Source: JBFXAN01 sp050184225
GTDB lineage: Bacteria > Chloroflexota > Dehalococcoidia > CAUJGQ01
Length of the DNA stretch: 64,000 bases
NCBI GenBank assembly: GCA_050184225.1
Contig: JBFXAN010000005.1
Location: 13,833-77,832 of the forward strand
Direction of reading: 5' to 3'
Within the stretch, counting starts at the first letter, position 1. The number at the start of each line of letters is the position of its first letter. A model generated the notes under the pieces. It made no database searches, was not told the origin of the DNA, and was given only the letters and a program-made list of their open reading frames with translations. Both the position numbers and the translations under genes were made by a program. This document shows positions 1-8,576 of this stretch, piece after piece.

Positions 1-923
1 CGCGGTGTGTTCGCGTTCGCCGTCGGATTCACTGGGATCAGATTGACATGACAGGGAACGCCCGACAGCAGGCCAGCCAGCGCCTCCGCCTGCTCCGGAT
101 GGTCGTTCTCCTGGTCCACCAGCGCATACTCGACGCTGAATCGACGCCCGGTCGCGTCCGACCACTCCCGCGCCGCGCCGATGATCTCGCGGACGCTGTT
201 CCGCGCCGTCGGCACCAGCCGCCGCCGCTGCTCGTCGTCCGGTGTATGGAGGGAGATCGCTAGTCCGACCTGAAGTCCCTCCCGCGCGAAGCGGCGGATC
301 ATCGGCACCAGCCCAACCGTCGAGAGCGTCATACGACGCTGACCCAGTGCAAAGCCATCGGGGTCGGCCAGCGTGCGGATCGCATGCATCGTCTGGTCGT
401 AATTCGCCAGCGGTTCACCCATTCCCATAAAGACCAGGTTGGTCAGATGGCCGCCCTCCGCCCGCAGCAGTCGTGCCATCTGCACCACCTGTCCCACGAT
501 CTCCCCGCTGGTCAGGTTGCGGACAAACCCCTGCTGGCCGGTCGCACAGAACACGCACGCCATCGCGCAGCCGGCCTGCGTGGAGACGCACACCGTGGCC
601 CGCCCCCGACCGTGCTCGCTCGCCGCATACTCCATCAGCACCGTCTCGATCGATTGGCCATCGGCCAGCCGGAATAACGCTTTCCGCGTCGATCCATCCG
701 CCGAACGAACCAGCACATCATGCTCCATCGCCTCGATTCGATAGGCTGCGGCAAGCTGGCGACGGAGGTCCGACGGAACGTTCGTCATCTCATCGAACGA
801 CGAAGCGAGGCGATGATAGAGCCATCCCCAAATCTGACCAGCGCGATAGGCGGGTTGATCCCACTCGCCGAGTTGTGCGGCAAGCTGCTCGCGGGACAGA
901 TCGTAGATCGAAGGAATAGACAT
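1..923 (-). CDS. rlmN: 23S rRNA (adenine-C2)-methyltransferase RlmN, 3' end beyond window
   Basis: Radical-SAM methyltransferase that methylates C2 of A2503 in 23S rRNA (and A37 in some tRNAs). I translated the minus strand from the ATG at 921-923. About 307 codons are visible and the frame stays open to base 1, so the C-terminus is missing. The radical-SAM CxxxCxxC cluster is at C119, C123 and C126 (AGCAMACVFCATG), and the family signature NLVFMGMGEPLANYD follows. The N-terminal part (IYDLSREQL, GWLYHRF) also fits RlmN. It lies 65 bases downstream of fmt on the same strand, so it is probably the last visible gene of the same translation-related cluster. Confidence 0.95.
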   Translation of the reverse strand, partial: MSIPSIYDLSREQLAAQLGEWDQPAYRAGQIWGWLYHRLASSFDEMTNVPSDLRRQLAAAYRIEAMEHDVLVRSADGSTRKALFRLADGQSIETVLMEYAASEHGRGRATVCVSTQAGCAMACVFCATGQQGFVRNLTSGEIVGQVVQMARLLRAEGGHLTNLVFMGMGEPLANYDQTMHAIRTLADPDGFALGQRRMTLSTVGLVPMIRRFAREGLQVGLAISLHTPDDEQRRRLVPTARNSVREIIGAAREWSDATGRRFSVEYALVDQENDHPEQAEALAGLLSGVPCHVNLIPVNPTANANTP

Positions 924-988
924 TGGCGTCAACAGAAAAAACGAGCGCCGCAATCGGGCGCCCGGCACAGCGAAGGACGGATGCCTCA

Positions 989-1969
989 CTATTCTACCAC
1001 GTCGCCGAGCCGGCTGCCCGTCAGTGCCCGCTCGCCACGAAGGAACTCCTCCGCATACATCGATCGCTTTCCCGACCGCTGCACCCTCAGCGGAAGCAGA
1101 TACCCATCGCCGGTCACCACGGCGAACGCCGGCCGTGGCCGTTCGGCCGGCACCCGCTCGGCCGCGCCCCATGGTAGCGAGACCACCGTCCCCGGCGGCT
1201 CGACCGCGTATCCGGTCAACGGCCATGCCTCCTCAATCTTGAGCTGGCTCGCGCTGTAAGCGGTGATCGCGCCCGGCCAGGGAGTATAGGCCCGCACCTG
1301 ACGCCAGATCTGAACTGCCGGCCGGCTCCAGTCGATCTGCCCCGCCCCTTTGTCGATGCGTGGCGCATAGGTCGCATGGGCGCCATCTTGTGCCGTGGCC
1401 TCGATGCTTCCCTCAATCCAACCTGGGATCGTCTCGACGAGGAGCGTCGCACCGATCTCGGCGAGCCGTGCGGTCAATGAACCGCCGCTGTCGTGGTCTT
1501 CGATCGGCGTCGACCGCATCGCCAGCACCGGACCGGTATCCAGTCCTTCGTCGAGCAGCATGACGCTCGCGCCGGTCTGCGCGTCTCCGGCCAGGATCGC
1601 CGCCGTCACCGGCGAGGCGCCGCGCCAGCGCGGCAGCAGCGAGGCATGGACATTGAGCACCCCGCGCGCCGGCAGGTCGAGCACGTTCCGCCGAAGGATC
1701 TGCCCGAACGCCGCCACGACGATCAACTCCGGCCGCAGCGCCGCCAGTTCTGCGACCGCTTCGGTTCTACGCAGGCTCGATGGTTGAAGCACCGGCACCT
1801 GCAGGCGCTGTGCCGCGATCTTCACGGCGGGCGGCACGACCTTTCGACCGCGCCCGGCCTGGCGGTCCGGTTGCGTCACGACCCCAATGATCTCGTGGCC
1901 CGCCTCAATCAAAGCCTCCAGCGACGGTACCGCAAAATCCGGCGATCCCATGAACACGATGCGCGTCAT
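989..1969 (-). CDS. fmt: Methionyl-tRNA formyltransferase
   Basis: Formylates initiator Met-tRNA using 10-formyl-THF. The 326-aa length is near the usual 310-320. The N-terminal Rossmann part begins MTRIVFMGSPDFAVPSLEAL. The catalytic triad is intact and falls at the same numbers as in the E. coli enzyme: N106 and H108 in NVHASLLPRWRGA, and D144 in DEGLDTGP. The C-terminal OB-like domain (from about residue 210) is present. It sits between a SAM hydroxide adenosyltransferase gene (51-base gap) and rlmN, all on the minus strand. Confidence 0.97.
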   Translation of the reverse strand: MTRIVFMGSPDFAVPSLEALIEAGHEIIGVVTQPDRQAGRGRKVVPPAVKIAAQRLQVPVLQPSSLRRTEAVAELAALRPELIVVAAFGQILRRNVLDLPARGVLNVHASLLPRWRGASPVTAAILAGDAQTGASVMLLDEGLDTGPVLAMRSTPIEDHDSGGSLTARLAEIGATLLVETIPGWIEGSIEATAQDGAHATYAPRIDKGAGQIDWSRPAVQIWRQVRAYTPWPGAITAYSASQLKIEEAWPLTGYAVEPPGTVVSLPWGAAERVPAERPRPAFAVVTGDGYLLPLRVQRSGKRSMYAEEFLRGERALTGSRLGDVVE

Positions 1970-2019
1970 AGTGGCAGCGTACCGATCAGCGCCGGATTGG
2001 CAAAGACATCAGCAGCGGA

Positions 2020-2841
2020 TTACTCATCACTCGCTTCCACCCACACGTCTTGTCCCATTCGAATACCCAGGCGTGCCGCCGCGTCGCCGCTGACCTCCGC
2101 AATCTCCACATAGCCGTTGCTCCCCACCAGCGCGACGAGCCCCGATCCATCGCCGAACGTCCGGACGAACGTCTCGATACGGTGCCTGCCGACCCGCATC
2201 GCCCACGGTGCCGATGGTATCTGCGAGGCGTGAACCGTTGTCACCGCGTTGCCGAACCGGTCGATGTGGACCACCCGTCCGCAGAGACGACCGTGACCTT
2301 GACGACGTGCGAGAAATCGCGGCAGCGCGATCATCTGGTCGACTCGACTGCCGATCTCGCCGAACGGCGTGCCGATCGCCAGGCGCGCGGCCGCAACGGC
2401 AAAGAGGTCACGGCCGTGAAAGGTCGGTGACACAACCCGCTCGCTCGAGAAGTCGAGCGCGACCGCTTCAACCCCAGGAGGGAGCGCGATCGCGACAACG
2501 CGATCGGGCCGCTCGTCCTGCGGCACGGCACAGGAGAGCAGACCGTTGTCCGGCCCGACGAAGTATTGCCCGCGCCCGCCGGTTCGCGTGTGGATCGCCA
2601 ATGCTCGTCGCCGCGTGCCGACGCCAGGATCGACCACCGCGACGTGAATCGCGCCGACAGGAACATGCTCGACCGCTGTTTCGAGCAGAAAGGCTCCCTG
2701 CTCGATCTGTTGGGGTCGAACCGCGTGAGTCAGGTCGATCACCCGTGCTGTCGGTGCAATGCCAGCAATGACACCCTTCATCTGTCCGACATAGGTGTCG
2801 TCCGTCCCGAAGTCGGTGAGCAGCGTGATCAACGGGATCAT
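2020..2841 (-). CDS. SAM hydroxide adenosyltransferase (DUF62 / chlorinase-fluorinase family)
   Basis: Member of the family that splits S-adenosylmethionine with a nucleophile. Most bacterial members use water/hydroxide and make adenosine plus methionine; a few are fluorinases or chlorinases. The 273 residues start with the family signature ITLLTDFGTDDTYVGQMKG (positions 4-22), followed by AVVDPGVGTRR and FVGPDNGLL, both typical of this fold. The C-terminal beta-barrel region (IDRFGNAVT, LVGSNGYVEIA) is present. I do not see the long insertion of true fluorinases, so the hydrolytic type is the likelier reading. It lies 12 bases after the solute-binding protein gene. Confidence 0.9.
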   Translation of the reverse strand: MIPLITLLTDFGTDDTYVGQMKGVIAGIAPTARVIDLTHAVRPQQIEQGAFLLETAVEHVPVGAIHVAVVDPGVGTRRRALAIHTRTGGRGQYFVGPDNGLLSCAVPQDERPDRVVAIALPPGVEAVALDFSSERVVSPTFHGRDLFAVAAARLAIGTPFGEIGSRVDQMIALPRFLARRQGHGRLCGRVVHIDRFGNAVTTVHASQIPSAPWAMRVGRHRIETFVRTFGDGSGLVALVGSNGYVEIAEVSGDAAARLGIRMGQDVWVEASDE

Positions 2842-2853
2842 GAGCCGTCGTGC

Positions 2854-4443
2854 CTATGGGCTGTGGCGTGTGTTCGTGAACCAGCGGCGAACATCGGTAA
2901 AGCGGGCGCTGGCATCCGGTCCGGACGCGGGCAAAGACAGCCGGAACTCCTCCCGAACGGCATAGCGCACGATCTCGGTAAAGAGGACGATGCTCGGCGC
3001 CAGTTCGCGGAATCGCGTCTGGAACGTGCGATAGCGCTCGCGCCGCTGCTCCTCCGAGCCAAGCACCCGGCCCTCGACCAGCAGCGCGTCCGACTGCTCA
3101 TCGGCGAAGTTCGCCGGATTGCCACCTGGCTCGCCGCGCAACGAGGAATGCCAGGCGGTGAAGGGATCGGGGTCGAAACCAGGATCCCAGCCGATCAGGG
3201 CCGCCTCATATCGGCGCGGGTTGAGAAAGTCGTCGAGCAATGCCTGGCTTTGCGCGGGGGCCACGGTCACACGCGCGCCGATCTGCGACCAGGTGTCCGC
3301 TAGGACGCCGGCAATGCCGGTCCAGACCGGCTCGTCGGTGGTCACCAGCGTGAACCGCAATTCCGTGGTTCCTCGCTGCAAGACGCCGTCCGGTCCGGGT
3401 GTCCATCCCGCGCTTTCAAGAAGTTGGCGGGCCAGGTCAAGGTCGGGCGGCGGCGGCTCCTGGCCGTCATGTGCCCAGGAGCCGGGGGCAAACGGTACAT
3501 CCGTGGGCGCGCCGCGGCCGCCGAGCGTCTTCGCGACGAGTGCCCGCCGGTCTACCGCCAGCGACAGCGCCCGACGCACGGTGTCGGTGGCAAAGAGCGG
3601 CGCGTCGTTGTTGAGCATCACGGCCACGTATGCCTGCTCGCTCAGCGGATAGGTGACACGATCGCCGGTGACGCCCGCCGCACCGAGCACCGTCGCATCG
3701 GCGCCCTCACGATCCGCGTCGATCCGCAACTCGATCCCCTCCAGGTACGGCGCTCCGAGATGATACCGGTCGTATCGGGCCAGCTCCGCCCGATCGCCGT
3801 CGAGCGATTGGAGCCGGAACGGGCCGTTACCCACCGGCCGCTGGTTGAACGTGACTGTCGCCAGGTCGGCCGGTGTCAAGTCCCGGAGCAGATGCTCCGG
3901 TAAGAGGCCGAACCCGGCATATGCTGGCAGCGGCGCGTAGGGGGCGGGAAGATCGACCCGAACCCGCCGCGCGTCCACTCGGCTGACCGTTGCCGGCCGC
4001 CAGACATCGGCCAGCCGCTGGTCGGCAACGGCGCCGGCCTGAATCAGCTTGATCGTGAAGAGAACGTCCTCAACCCGGACCGGCGCGCCGTCGTGCCACG
4101 ACAGGTCACGGCGGAGGGCAAATGTGAAGCTCCGGCCATCATTCGACACGTCCCACGCTTCGGCGACATCGGGAAGCGCCTCGCCGCCTGGGCCTGGACG
4201 GGTCAGGCCGGAGAAGACCAGCGCCGCCAGATCGCGCTCAGCCGGCGTGACGGCCAGCAGTGGATTCACGCGCTCCACCGGGCCGATGGACGATTCGACC
4301 AGCGTGCCGCCTTCGGCGGGCACGAGCTGCCCGTCGTTCCGCCTCGTTGCCAAGAGCACGAAGGCGAGCAACCCGACGACGGCCAGCACCGCGATGAGGA
4401 GCCCTCGGCTTTGAAAAGCGGATCGAGAGAGACGCCGGGCCAT
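2854..4443 (-). CDS. Family 5 extracellular solute-binding protein (peptide/nickel ABC type)
   Basis: Substrate receptor of an oligopeptide-type ABC importer. The 529 residues carry one N-terminal hydrophobic anchor (GLLIAVLAVVGLLAFVLLAT, about residues 14-33) with no lipobox Cys, so it is probably tethered by an uncleaved signal anchor. The SBP_bac_5 pattern follows: ALVFSGLTRPG, PDVAEAWDVSNDGRSFTF, LRRDLSWHDGAPVRVEDVLF, and a late VDRRALVAKTL helix. It starts 5 bases after secG. The matching-type permeases lie at 8953-10872, about 4.5 kb away and separated by tRNAs, so a shared transporter is possible but not shown. Confidence 0.88.
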   Translation of the reverse strand: MARRLSRSAFQSRGLLIAVLAVVGLLAFVLLATRRNDGQLVPAEGGTLVESSIGPVERVNPLLAVTPAERDLAALVFSGLTRPGPGGEALPDVAEAWDVSNDGRSFTFALRRDLSWHDGAPVRVEDVLFTIKLIQAGAVADQRLADVWRPATVSRVDARRVRVDLPAPYAPLPAYAGFGLLPEHLLRDLTPADLATVTFNQRPVGNGPFRLQSLDGDRAELARYDRYHLGAPYLEGIELRIDADREGADATVLGAAGVTGDRVTYPLSEQAYVAVMLNNDAPLFATDTVRRALSLAVDRRALVAKTLGGRGAPTDVPFAPGSWAHDGQEPPPPDLDLARQLLESAGWTPGPDGVLQRGTTELRFTLVTTDEPVWTGIAGVLADTWSQIGARVTVAPAQSQALLDDFLNPRRYEAALIGWDPGFDPDPFTAWHSSLRGEPGGNPANFADEQSDALLVEGRVLGSEEQRRERYRTFQTRFRELAPSIVLFTEIVRYAVREEFRLSLPASGPDASARFTDVRRWFTNTRHSP

Positions 4444-4448
4444 AACGG

Positions 4449-4679
4449 CTACTGCGCGACGCGAACGCTAAGCAGCGAGATCGCGATAAAGGCGACCGCG
4501 AGGACGATCGTGAGATTGAAAAGGGTGCGCTCCACACCCCGTCGGGTCCGGAAGACCGAGGTGGTCTGACCGCCGAGCGCCGAGCCAAATCCGGACCCCT
4601 TCGCCTGCAGCGTGAGCACGATGATCAGCGCGATCGAGATCAGGATCTGGACAATGTTGAAGGCGGTTTCAAGTGACAT
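4449..4679 (-). CDS. secG: Preprotein translocase subunit SecG
   Basis: Small accessory subunit of the SecYEG channel. At 76 residues it has the family's two membrane helices (about 7-24 and 53-72) joined by the conserved loop LQAKGSGFGSALGGQTTSVF, which closely matches the SecG signature around the GSG/LGG turn. It lies between yvcK (36 bases upstream) and the solute-binding protein gene (5 bases downstream) on the minus strand. Confidence 0.93.
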   Translation of the reverse strand: MSLETAFNIVQILISIALIIVLTLQAKGSGFGSALGGQTTSVFRTRRGVERTLFNLTIVLAVAFIAISLLSVRVAQ

Positions 4680-4715
4680 TCGGGGATTCCTGCGCGCTCG
4701 TTCTGCATCCGGAGA

Positions 4716-6080
4716 TTAGGAACCGGAGATGACAGCCTGTGGCAGCCGGTTGGCCGGCTCTCGATCATAGTACAGACGGATCAAACCGGCAGCAAGCTTG
4801 GCCGGGTCGTGATGGTAGCGTTTGTCCTCGCGGACGACATCTTCCTGTACCACACGGATATGTGGAATGCGGTGGGGATCGACGGCGACCGCGCGGGACA
4901 TCCATTCCTCCGGCAACGTGTCGGCGACGTTGCTGTTCGCGAAGACGTAATCGACCAACCCTCGGCCGACGTGTGTTTCGATCGCGCTGATGTGGTCCGC
5001 CACGCTGAAACCATCGGTCTCGCCGTGCTGCGTGGCGACGTTGGAGACATAGACTTTGACCGCGTGGGAGACACGAATCGCATCGCGGATCTCTCGCACC
5101 AGCAGATTGGGAAGCACACTCGTGTAGAGCGAGCCGGGACCGATCACGATCATGTCGGCCAGACGGATCGCGTCGACCGCCTCCGGGTAGGCGTGGGCGT
5201 GCTCGGGACGAATGTAGAGCTGATCGATGCGCTTACCCTGGTGGGTGATGTTGGATTCGCCCCAGACGACGCCACCGTCGTCGAACTTGGCGCCGAGCTG
5301 CACGTCGGCGGTGGTCGAGGGGACGATCTGGCCGCGAACGGCGAGGACGCGGCTGGTGGCGCGCACCGCCTCTTCGAAGTTGCCCCCCATCAGATCGGTG
5401 AGCGCGGCGATGAAGAGGTTGCCAAATGAGTGACCGCCGAGGCCGGTCCCCTTCTCGAAGCGATACTGAAAGAGGGAGCGCATCAACGGCTCTGTCTCGG
5501 CCAGCGCGGCGATGCAGTTGCGCACATCGCCGGGCGGCAGCATGCCCATGTCTTCGCGCAGGCGACCGGAGGAGCCGCCGTCGTCGCCGACGGTCACCAC
5601 GGCGGTGAGGTTGCCCGTGTGTTCTTTGAGTCCGAGGAGCAACTGCGAGAGACCGGTGCCGCCGCCGATCGCGACGATGCGCGGTCCTCGGCTGCGGAAG
5701 CGGGCGTTGTAGACCAGGTCAACCATCCGGTCGGTGCGGCCCGGCAGCATGACGGCGGAGAGCAGCGATCGATTCAGGTGCCAGACGGCGAAGAAGATCA
5801 TGCCGAGCGACACGCACATGAAGAGGATGCCGCGCACGAACCGCGGGAAGAATTGGAGCGTCAGGTAGTAAAAGGCGCCGGGGAAGGTATAGGTGACGTA
5901 CACCTCGCGCAGCAGATAGGCAATGCCGAGGCCCATCACCGCGACGCCGAGCAACAGCAGGGCGAGCCAGCGCTTGACATGCATGCCCGGATAGAGCCAC
6001 TTGAGCACGCTGCGGTCCGGCCGGCCGAACGCGCGCATCGAGCGGAGTGAGCCGTTTCGCCTCGGTGACCCCGATGCCAT
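4716..6080 (-). CDS. yvcK: YvcK/CofD-like UDP-GlcNAc-binding protein with N-terminal membrane anchor
   Basis: Gluconeogenesis/morphogenesis factor of the YvcK family, which binds UDP-sugars and influences cell-wall precursor flow. The YvcK domain begins near residue 134 with RIVAIGGGTGLSQLLLGLK (GGGTG at 139-143), then VTVGDDGGSSGRLREDMG and LPPGDVRNCIAAL, all diagnostic. Residues 38-57 and 84-102 form two predicted membrane helices, an extension absent from the shorter Bacillus protein (about 320 aa) but common in some lineages. Its ATG overlaps the gatB stop by one base (TAATG), which implies translational coupling. Confidence 0.93.
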   Translation of the reverse strand: MASGSPRRNGSLRSMRAFGRPDRSVLKWLYPGMHVKRWLALLLLGVAVMGLGIAYLLREVYVTYTFPGAFYYLTLQFFPRFVRGILFMCVSLGMIFFAVWHLNRSLLSAVMLPGRTDRMVDLVYNARFRSRGPRIVAIGGGTGLSQLLLGLKEHTGNLTAVVTVGDDGGSSGRLREDMGMLPPGDVRNCIAALAETEPLMRSLFQYRFEKGTGLGGHSFGNLFIAALTDLMGGNFEEAVRATSRVLAVRGQIVPSTTADVQLGAKFDDGGVVWGESNITHQGKRIDQLYIRPEHAHAYPEAVDAIRLADMIVIGPGSLYTSVLPNLLVREIRDAIRVSHAVKVYVSNVATQHGETDGFSVADHISAIETHVGRGLVDYVFANSNVADTLPEEWMSRAVAVDPHRIPHIRVVQEDVVREDKRYHHDPAKLAAGLIRLYYDREPANRLPQAVISGS

Positions 6081-7552
6081 TACGCGGACTCCAGCTTCGA
6101 CTGGAGCAGCGCGCGCACGCGATCGGCGGCATATCGCCCCTTGGTTTCCCCCATCACCCGCCCGATCAGCGCCTGAATCGCGGTGGACTTTCCCCCGCGG
6201 TAGTCAGCCACCGGTTTGGGATTGCTCGCAATCACGCGGTCGACGATGCTCTCAAGCTCTGAGTCGTCACCGGTTTGGGAAAGGCCGAGGCCGGCCGCTA
6301 CCTGCTCCGGGGCGGCGCCGGTGCGATACATCTGCTCGAAGACGGACTTTGCCGCCGTCGACGTCAGCGTCCCGGACTCGACCATCGTCACCAGGGCGGC
6401 CAGCGCCGCCGGGGTGATGGCTACGTCCTCGATGTCCTTGCCGTCCGCGTTCTGGAACCGCGCCATTTCGCCGAGCATCCAGTTGGCCACGGCCTTCGCC
6501 CGCTTTGCCGGATCATCGGTGGCGCCAGCGGCACGTTCGAAGTAGGCGGCACGGGGCGCTGTCTCGGCGAGGAGGCCGGCGTCATAGGCGTTGAGGCCGT
6601 ACTGCTCCATGAGACGGTGTTTCCGCGCCTCCGGCAGCTCCGGCAGCCGCGCGCGCAGCGACTCGACCCACGCGCGCGTCAGCGTGAACGGCGGCAGGTC
6701 CGGCTCGGGGAAATAGCGATAGTCGTGGGCGAACTCCTTGCTCCGCTGGCTGACCGTGCGGCCCTCGGTGTCGAGCCAGCCGCGGGTTTCCTGGCCGATC
6801 GTCTGACCGCTGTCCAGGGCGGCGGCCTGGCGCTCAACCTCGAACTTGAGCGCCCGCTCGACCGAGCGAAAGCTGTTCATGTTCTTGATCTCGACCTTGG
6901 TGCCGAAGGCGCTCGCGCCGCGGCGTCGCAGCGAGACGTTGGCATCACAGCGGAAGTTGCCCTCTTCCATGTTGGCCTTGCTGACGCCGATCGCGCGGAG
7001 GATGCCGCGTAGCTTGACCAGATACTCGCGCGCCTCCTCCGGCGAGCGCATGTCCGGCTCGGAGACGATCTCCATCAGGGGCACGCCGGAGCGGTTGATG
7101 TCGACCAGGCTGTAGCCGTCGCCGAAGGACTCGTCTTCGTGACGCATCCGCGCTGTGTCCTCTTCGAGGTGTACGCGGGTGATGCCGACCCGCTTCGGCT
7201 CGCCGTCGACCTCGACCTCAAGCCAGCCGTTGACGCAGAAGGGTAAATCGTACTGGGAGATCTGATAGCCCTTCATCAGGTCGGGGTAGTGGTAGTTCTT
7301 GCGGTCGAACTTGGCGTGTTCGGGGATCTCGCAGTTGAGGGCGAGGCCGGTCATCACCGTGTTCTCGACGGCGAGCCGGTTGGCGACGGGCATCGTTCCG
7401 GGCATCCCCAGACAGATCGGGCAAAGGTGCGTGTTTTCCGGCGCGCCACTCTCGTCCGAGCTACAACCACAGAACATTTTGGATTGGGTGAGGATCTGGC
7501 AATGGACTTCGAGGCCGATGACGGTCTCGTAGTCGACGGCAGTCTGTGTCAT
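6080..7552 (-). CDS. gatB: Asp-tRNA(Asn)/Glu-tRNA(Gln) amidotransferase subunit B
   Basis: Kinase/tRNA-binding subunit of the GatCAB complex that converts Glu-tRNA(Gln) or Asp-tRNA(Asn) to the amidated form. The 490-aa length is normal. It opens with YETVIGLEVHCQILTQSKMF, then the zinc-site cysteines C28 and C30 (CGCSS) with HLCPICLGMPG, and the hallmark NYHYPDLMKGYQISQYDLPF. The C-terminal YqeY-like tail (residues about 340-490, ending IGRVMGETKG and DRVRALLQ) is complete. gatA and gatC are not adjacent. It is the first gene of the minus-strand cluster running down to rlmN. Confidence 0.97.
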   Translation of the reverse strand: MTQTAVDYETVIGLEVHCQILTQSKMFCGCSSDESGAPENTHLCPICLGMPGTMPVANRLAVENTVMTGLALNCEIPEHAKFDRKNYHYPDLMKGYQISQYDLPFCVNGWLEVEVDGEPKRVGITRVHLEEDTARMRHEDESFGDGYSLVDINRSGVPLMEIVSEPDMRSPEEAREYLVKLRGILRAIGVSKANMEEGNFRCDANVSLRRRGASAFGTKVEIKNMNSFRSVERALKFEVERQAAALDSGQTIGQETRGWLDTEGRTVSQRSKEFAHDYRYFPEPDLPPFTLTRAWVESLRARLPELPEARKHRLMEQYGLNAYDAGLLAETAPRAAYFERAAGATDDPAKRAKAVANWMLGEMARFQNADGKDIEDVAITPAALAALVTMVESGTLTSTAAKSVFEQMYRTGAAPEQVAAGLGLSQTGDDSELESIVDRVIASNPKPVADYRGGKSTAIQALIGRVMGETKGRYAADRVRALLQSKLESA

Positions 7553-7569
7553 GTGCGTGCTCCGAGGTC

Positions 7570-7575
7570 AGTATA
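7570..7575 (-). promoter_or_regulatory. Candidate -10 box for the gatB cluster
   Basis: On the minus strand the sequence reads TATACT about 18 bases before the gatB ATG. TATACT recurs before the tRNA genes in this window, which supports it as a housekeeping -10. No good -35 is visible at 16-18 bases; TCAACC at 19 bases is the best. The leader would be very short. Confidence 0.45.
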
Positions 7576-7841
7576 CCCGGCGCTGAGGGCGGATGGTTGA
7601 TGTTGAATTTTTTCCGCGGCGGCGATCAGATTCGATTTCTCTGGTTGTTTCAGTGCTCTAGGTTCGGCGGACCGGCCGCATGTTGGTTGTTCTGCATGGT
7701 TGTTCCTCTTGGCGGCTCGGGCAGCTCGCAGCGTGATTCGATCAGCCGGCCGATGCGGGTGCCGATCCCACCGCGATGACCGTACCGGCAGAGTCGCCGC
7801 GAGTCTAGCGAACGTGTGTTCTGGCGGTCAACGGCGAAGCG

Positions 7842-8189
7842 TCACTGCGGCCGCAGAGCGGCGGCGATGTCGCCGAAGAACTGGGCGCGGTTGATGACGA
7901 GGTCACAGCCGGCGGCGCGGGCGGCACGGGCCTGGTCCGGGTCGGTGTGGCGATAGACGGCGATGATCCGGGCAGCGGGGTTCGACTGCCGCAGCTGTTG
8001 GACCGCAGCGACTGGAGGGAGCGGCGACGAGGCAACGTCGATGACGACGATGTCGGCGGACGTGCCGTCGATCGCGGCGGCGGACTCGGCGGTCACCGAT
8101 ACGAATCCCAGTGCCGTCGCGGTGTCCGCGATGCGCACCGAGCTCATGAGGTCCGTCGATATGACAAGGAGGGAGGGATGTGCAGTCAT
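7842..8189 (-). CDS. Stand-alone receiver-like domain protein
   Basis: 115-residue protein with the alternating hydrophobic pattern of a CheY-type receiver: LLVISTDLMSSVRIA (beta1), DIVVIDVASSP with the phosphoacceptor-position Asp at D51, RIIAVYRHTD (beta4) and a final CDLVINRAQFFGDIAAAL. The usual acidic pair after beta1 is reduced to one Asp (D13), and there is no output domain, so signalling by phosphorylation is uncertain. It begins 18 bases after the 3' end of tRNA-Leu(UAA) on the same strand and may share that transcript. Confidence 0.6.
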   Translation of the reverse strand: MTAHPSLLVISTDLMSSVRIADTATALGFVSVTAESAAAIDGTSADIVVIDVASSPLPPVAAVQQLRQSNPAARIIAVYRHTDPDQARAARAAGCDLVINRAQFFGDIAAALRPQ

Positions 8190-8207
8190 CAGTCATATCG
8201 GATCGGG

Positions 8208-8288
8208 TAGGGGGAGGGGGACTCGAACCCCCACGTCTCTCGACCCGGCATTTTATGTGCCGTGCGTCTGCCGTTCCGCCATCCCCCC
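8208..8288 (-). tRNA. tRNA-Leu (anticodon UAA), with A33
   Basis: I folded it from the minus strand, 81 bases without an encoded CCA. The acceptor stem is GGGGGGA with UCCCCCU (G1-U72 wobble), discriminator A. The anticodon stem is CGGCA/UGCCG, the class II variable arm GUC-GAGA-GAC, and the T arm GGGGG-UUCGAGU-CCCCC. The anticodon loop reads CAUAAAA, giving anticodon UAA, but position 33 is A where nearly all tRNAs have U. The other three tRNAs in the cluster have U33. Confidence 0.85.
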
Positions 8289-8293
8289 GAGCG

Positions 8294-8368
8294 GCGGCAA
8301 TCGGCAATGGGCAGTCGGCAATCGAGATACGCGCTCACCATTGCCGACTGCCCATTGCCGATTGCCGC
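8294..8368. repeat. Heptanucleotide-built hairpin, GGCAATC family, copy 1
   Basis: Perfect 29-bp inverted repeat (8294-8322 with 8340-8368) around a 17-base loop. Each arm is a run of degenerate heptamers (GGCAATC, GGCAATG, GGCAGTC, GGCAAT). It fills almost the whole spacer between tRNA-Cys and tRNA-Leu(UAA), ending 6 bases before the latter. A near-identical element lies at 8844-8920. Confidence 0.85.
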
Positions 8369-8376
8369 TGTCTTGG

Positions 8377-8447
8377 AGGCGCCGACCGGATTCGAACCGG
8401 TGATCAGGGTTTTGCAGACCCATGCCTTACCACTTGGCCACGGCGCC
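8377..8447 (-). tRNA. tRNA-Cys (anticodon GCA)
   Basis: 71 bases on the minus strand. The acceptor is GGCGCCG with CGGCGCC, and the discriminator is U73 as expected for tRNA-Cys. The anticodon stem/loop is UGGGU-CUGCAAA-ACCCU with U33 and anticodon GCA. The T loop is UUCGAAU. CCA is not encoded. Confidence 0.95.
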
Positions 8448-8460
8448 GAACCAACAGGTA

Positions 8461-8570
8461 GCTGTTAGCGATTAGCCCGTAGCCGTTAGCGGATTGCTCT
8501 CAGCTTCCGGAACCATATGGTTACGAGGCTGGACCTGACCGCTCATGGCTAACGGCTAATCGCTAACAGC
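8461..8570. repeat. Heptanucleotide-built hairpin, GGCTAAC family, copy 1
   Basis: Inverted repeat with a perfect 17-bp outer stem (8461-8477 with 8554-8570) and a partly paired interior. Both arms are tandem heptamers of the type GGCTAAC / GTTAGCC with substitutions. It occupies the spacer between tRNA-Leu(GAG) and tRNA-Cys. A longer relative with more repeat units is at 44985-45105. Confidence 0.8.
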
Positions 8571-8576
8571 GTTCCT

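Noticed and set aside
2020..2841. Possible fluorinase/chlorinase function of the DUF62 gene
   Set aside because: The characteristic insertion of the halogenases is not seen; the hydrolytic type is far more common in this gene setting.
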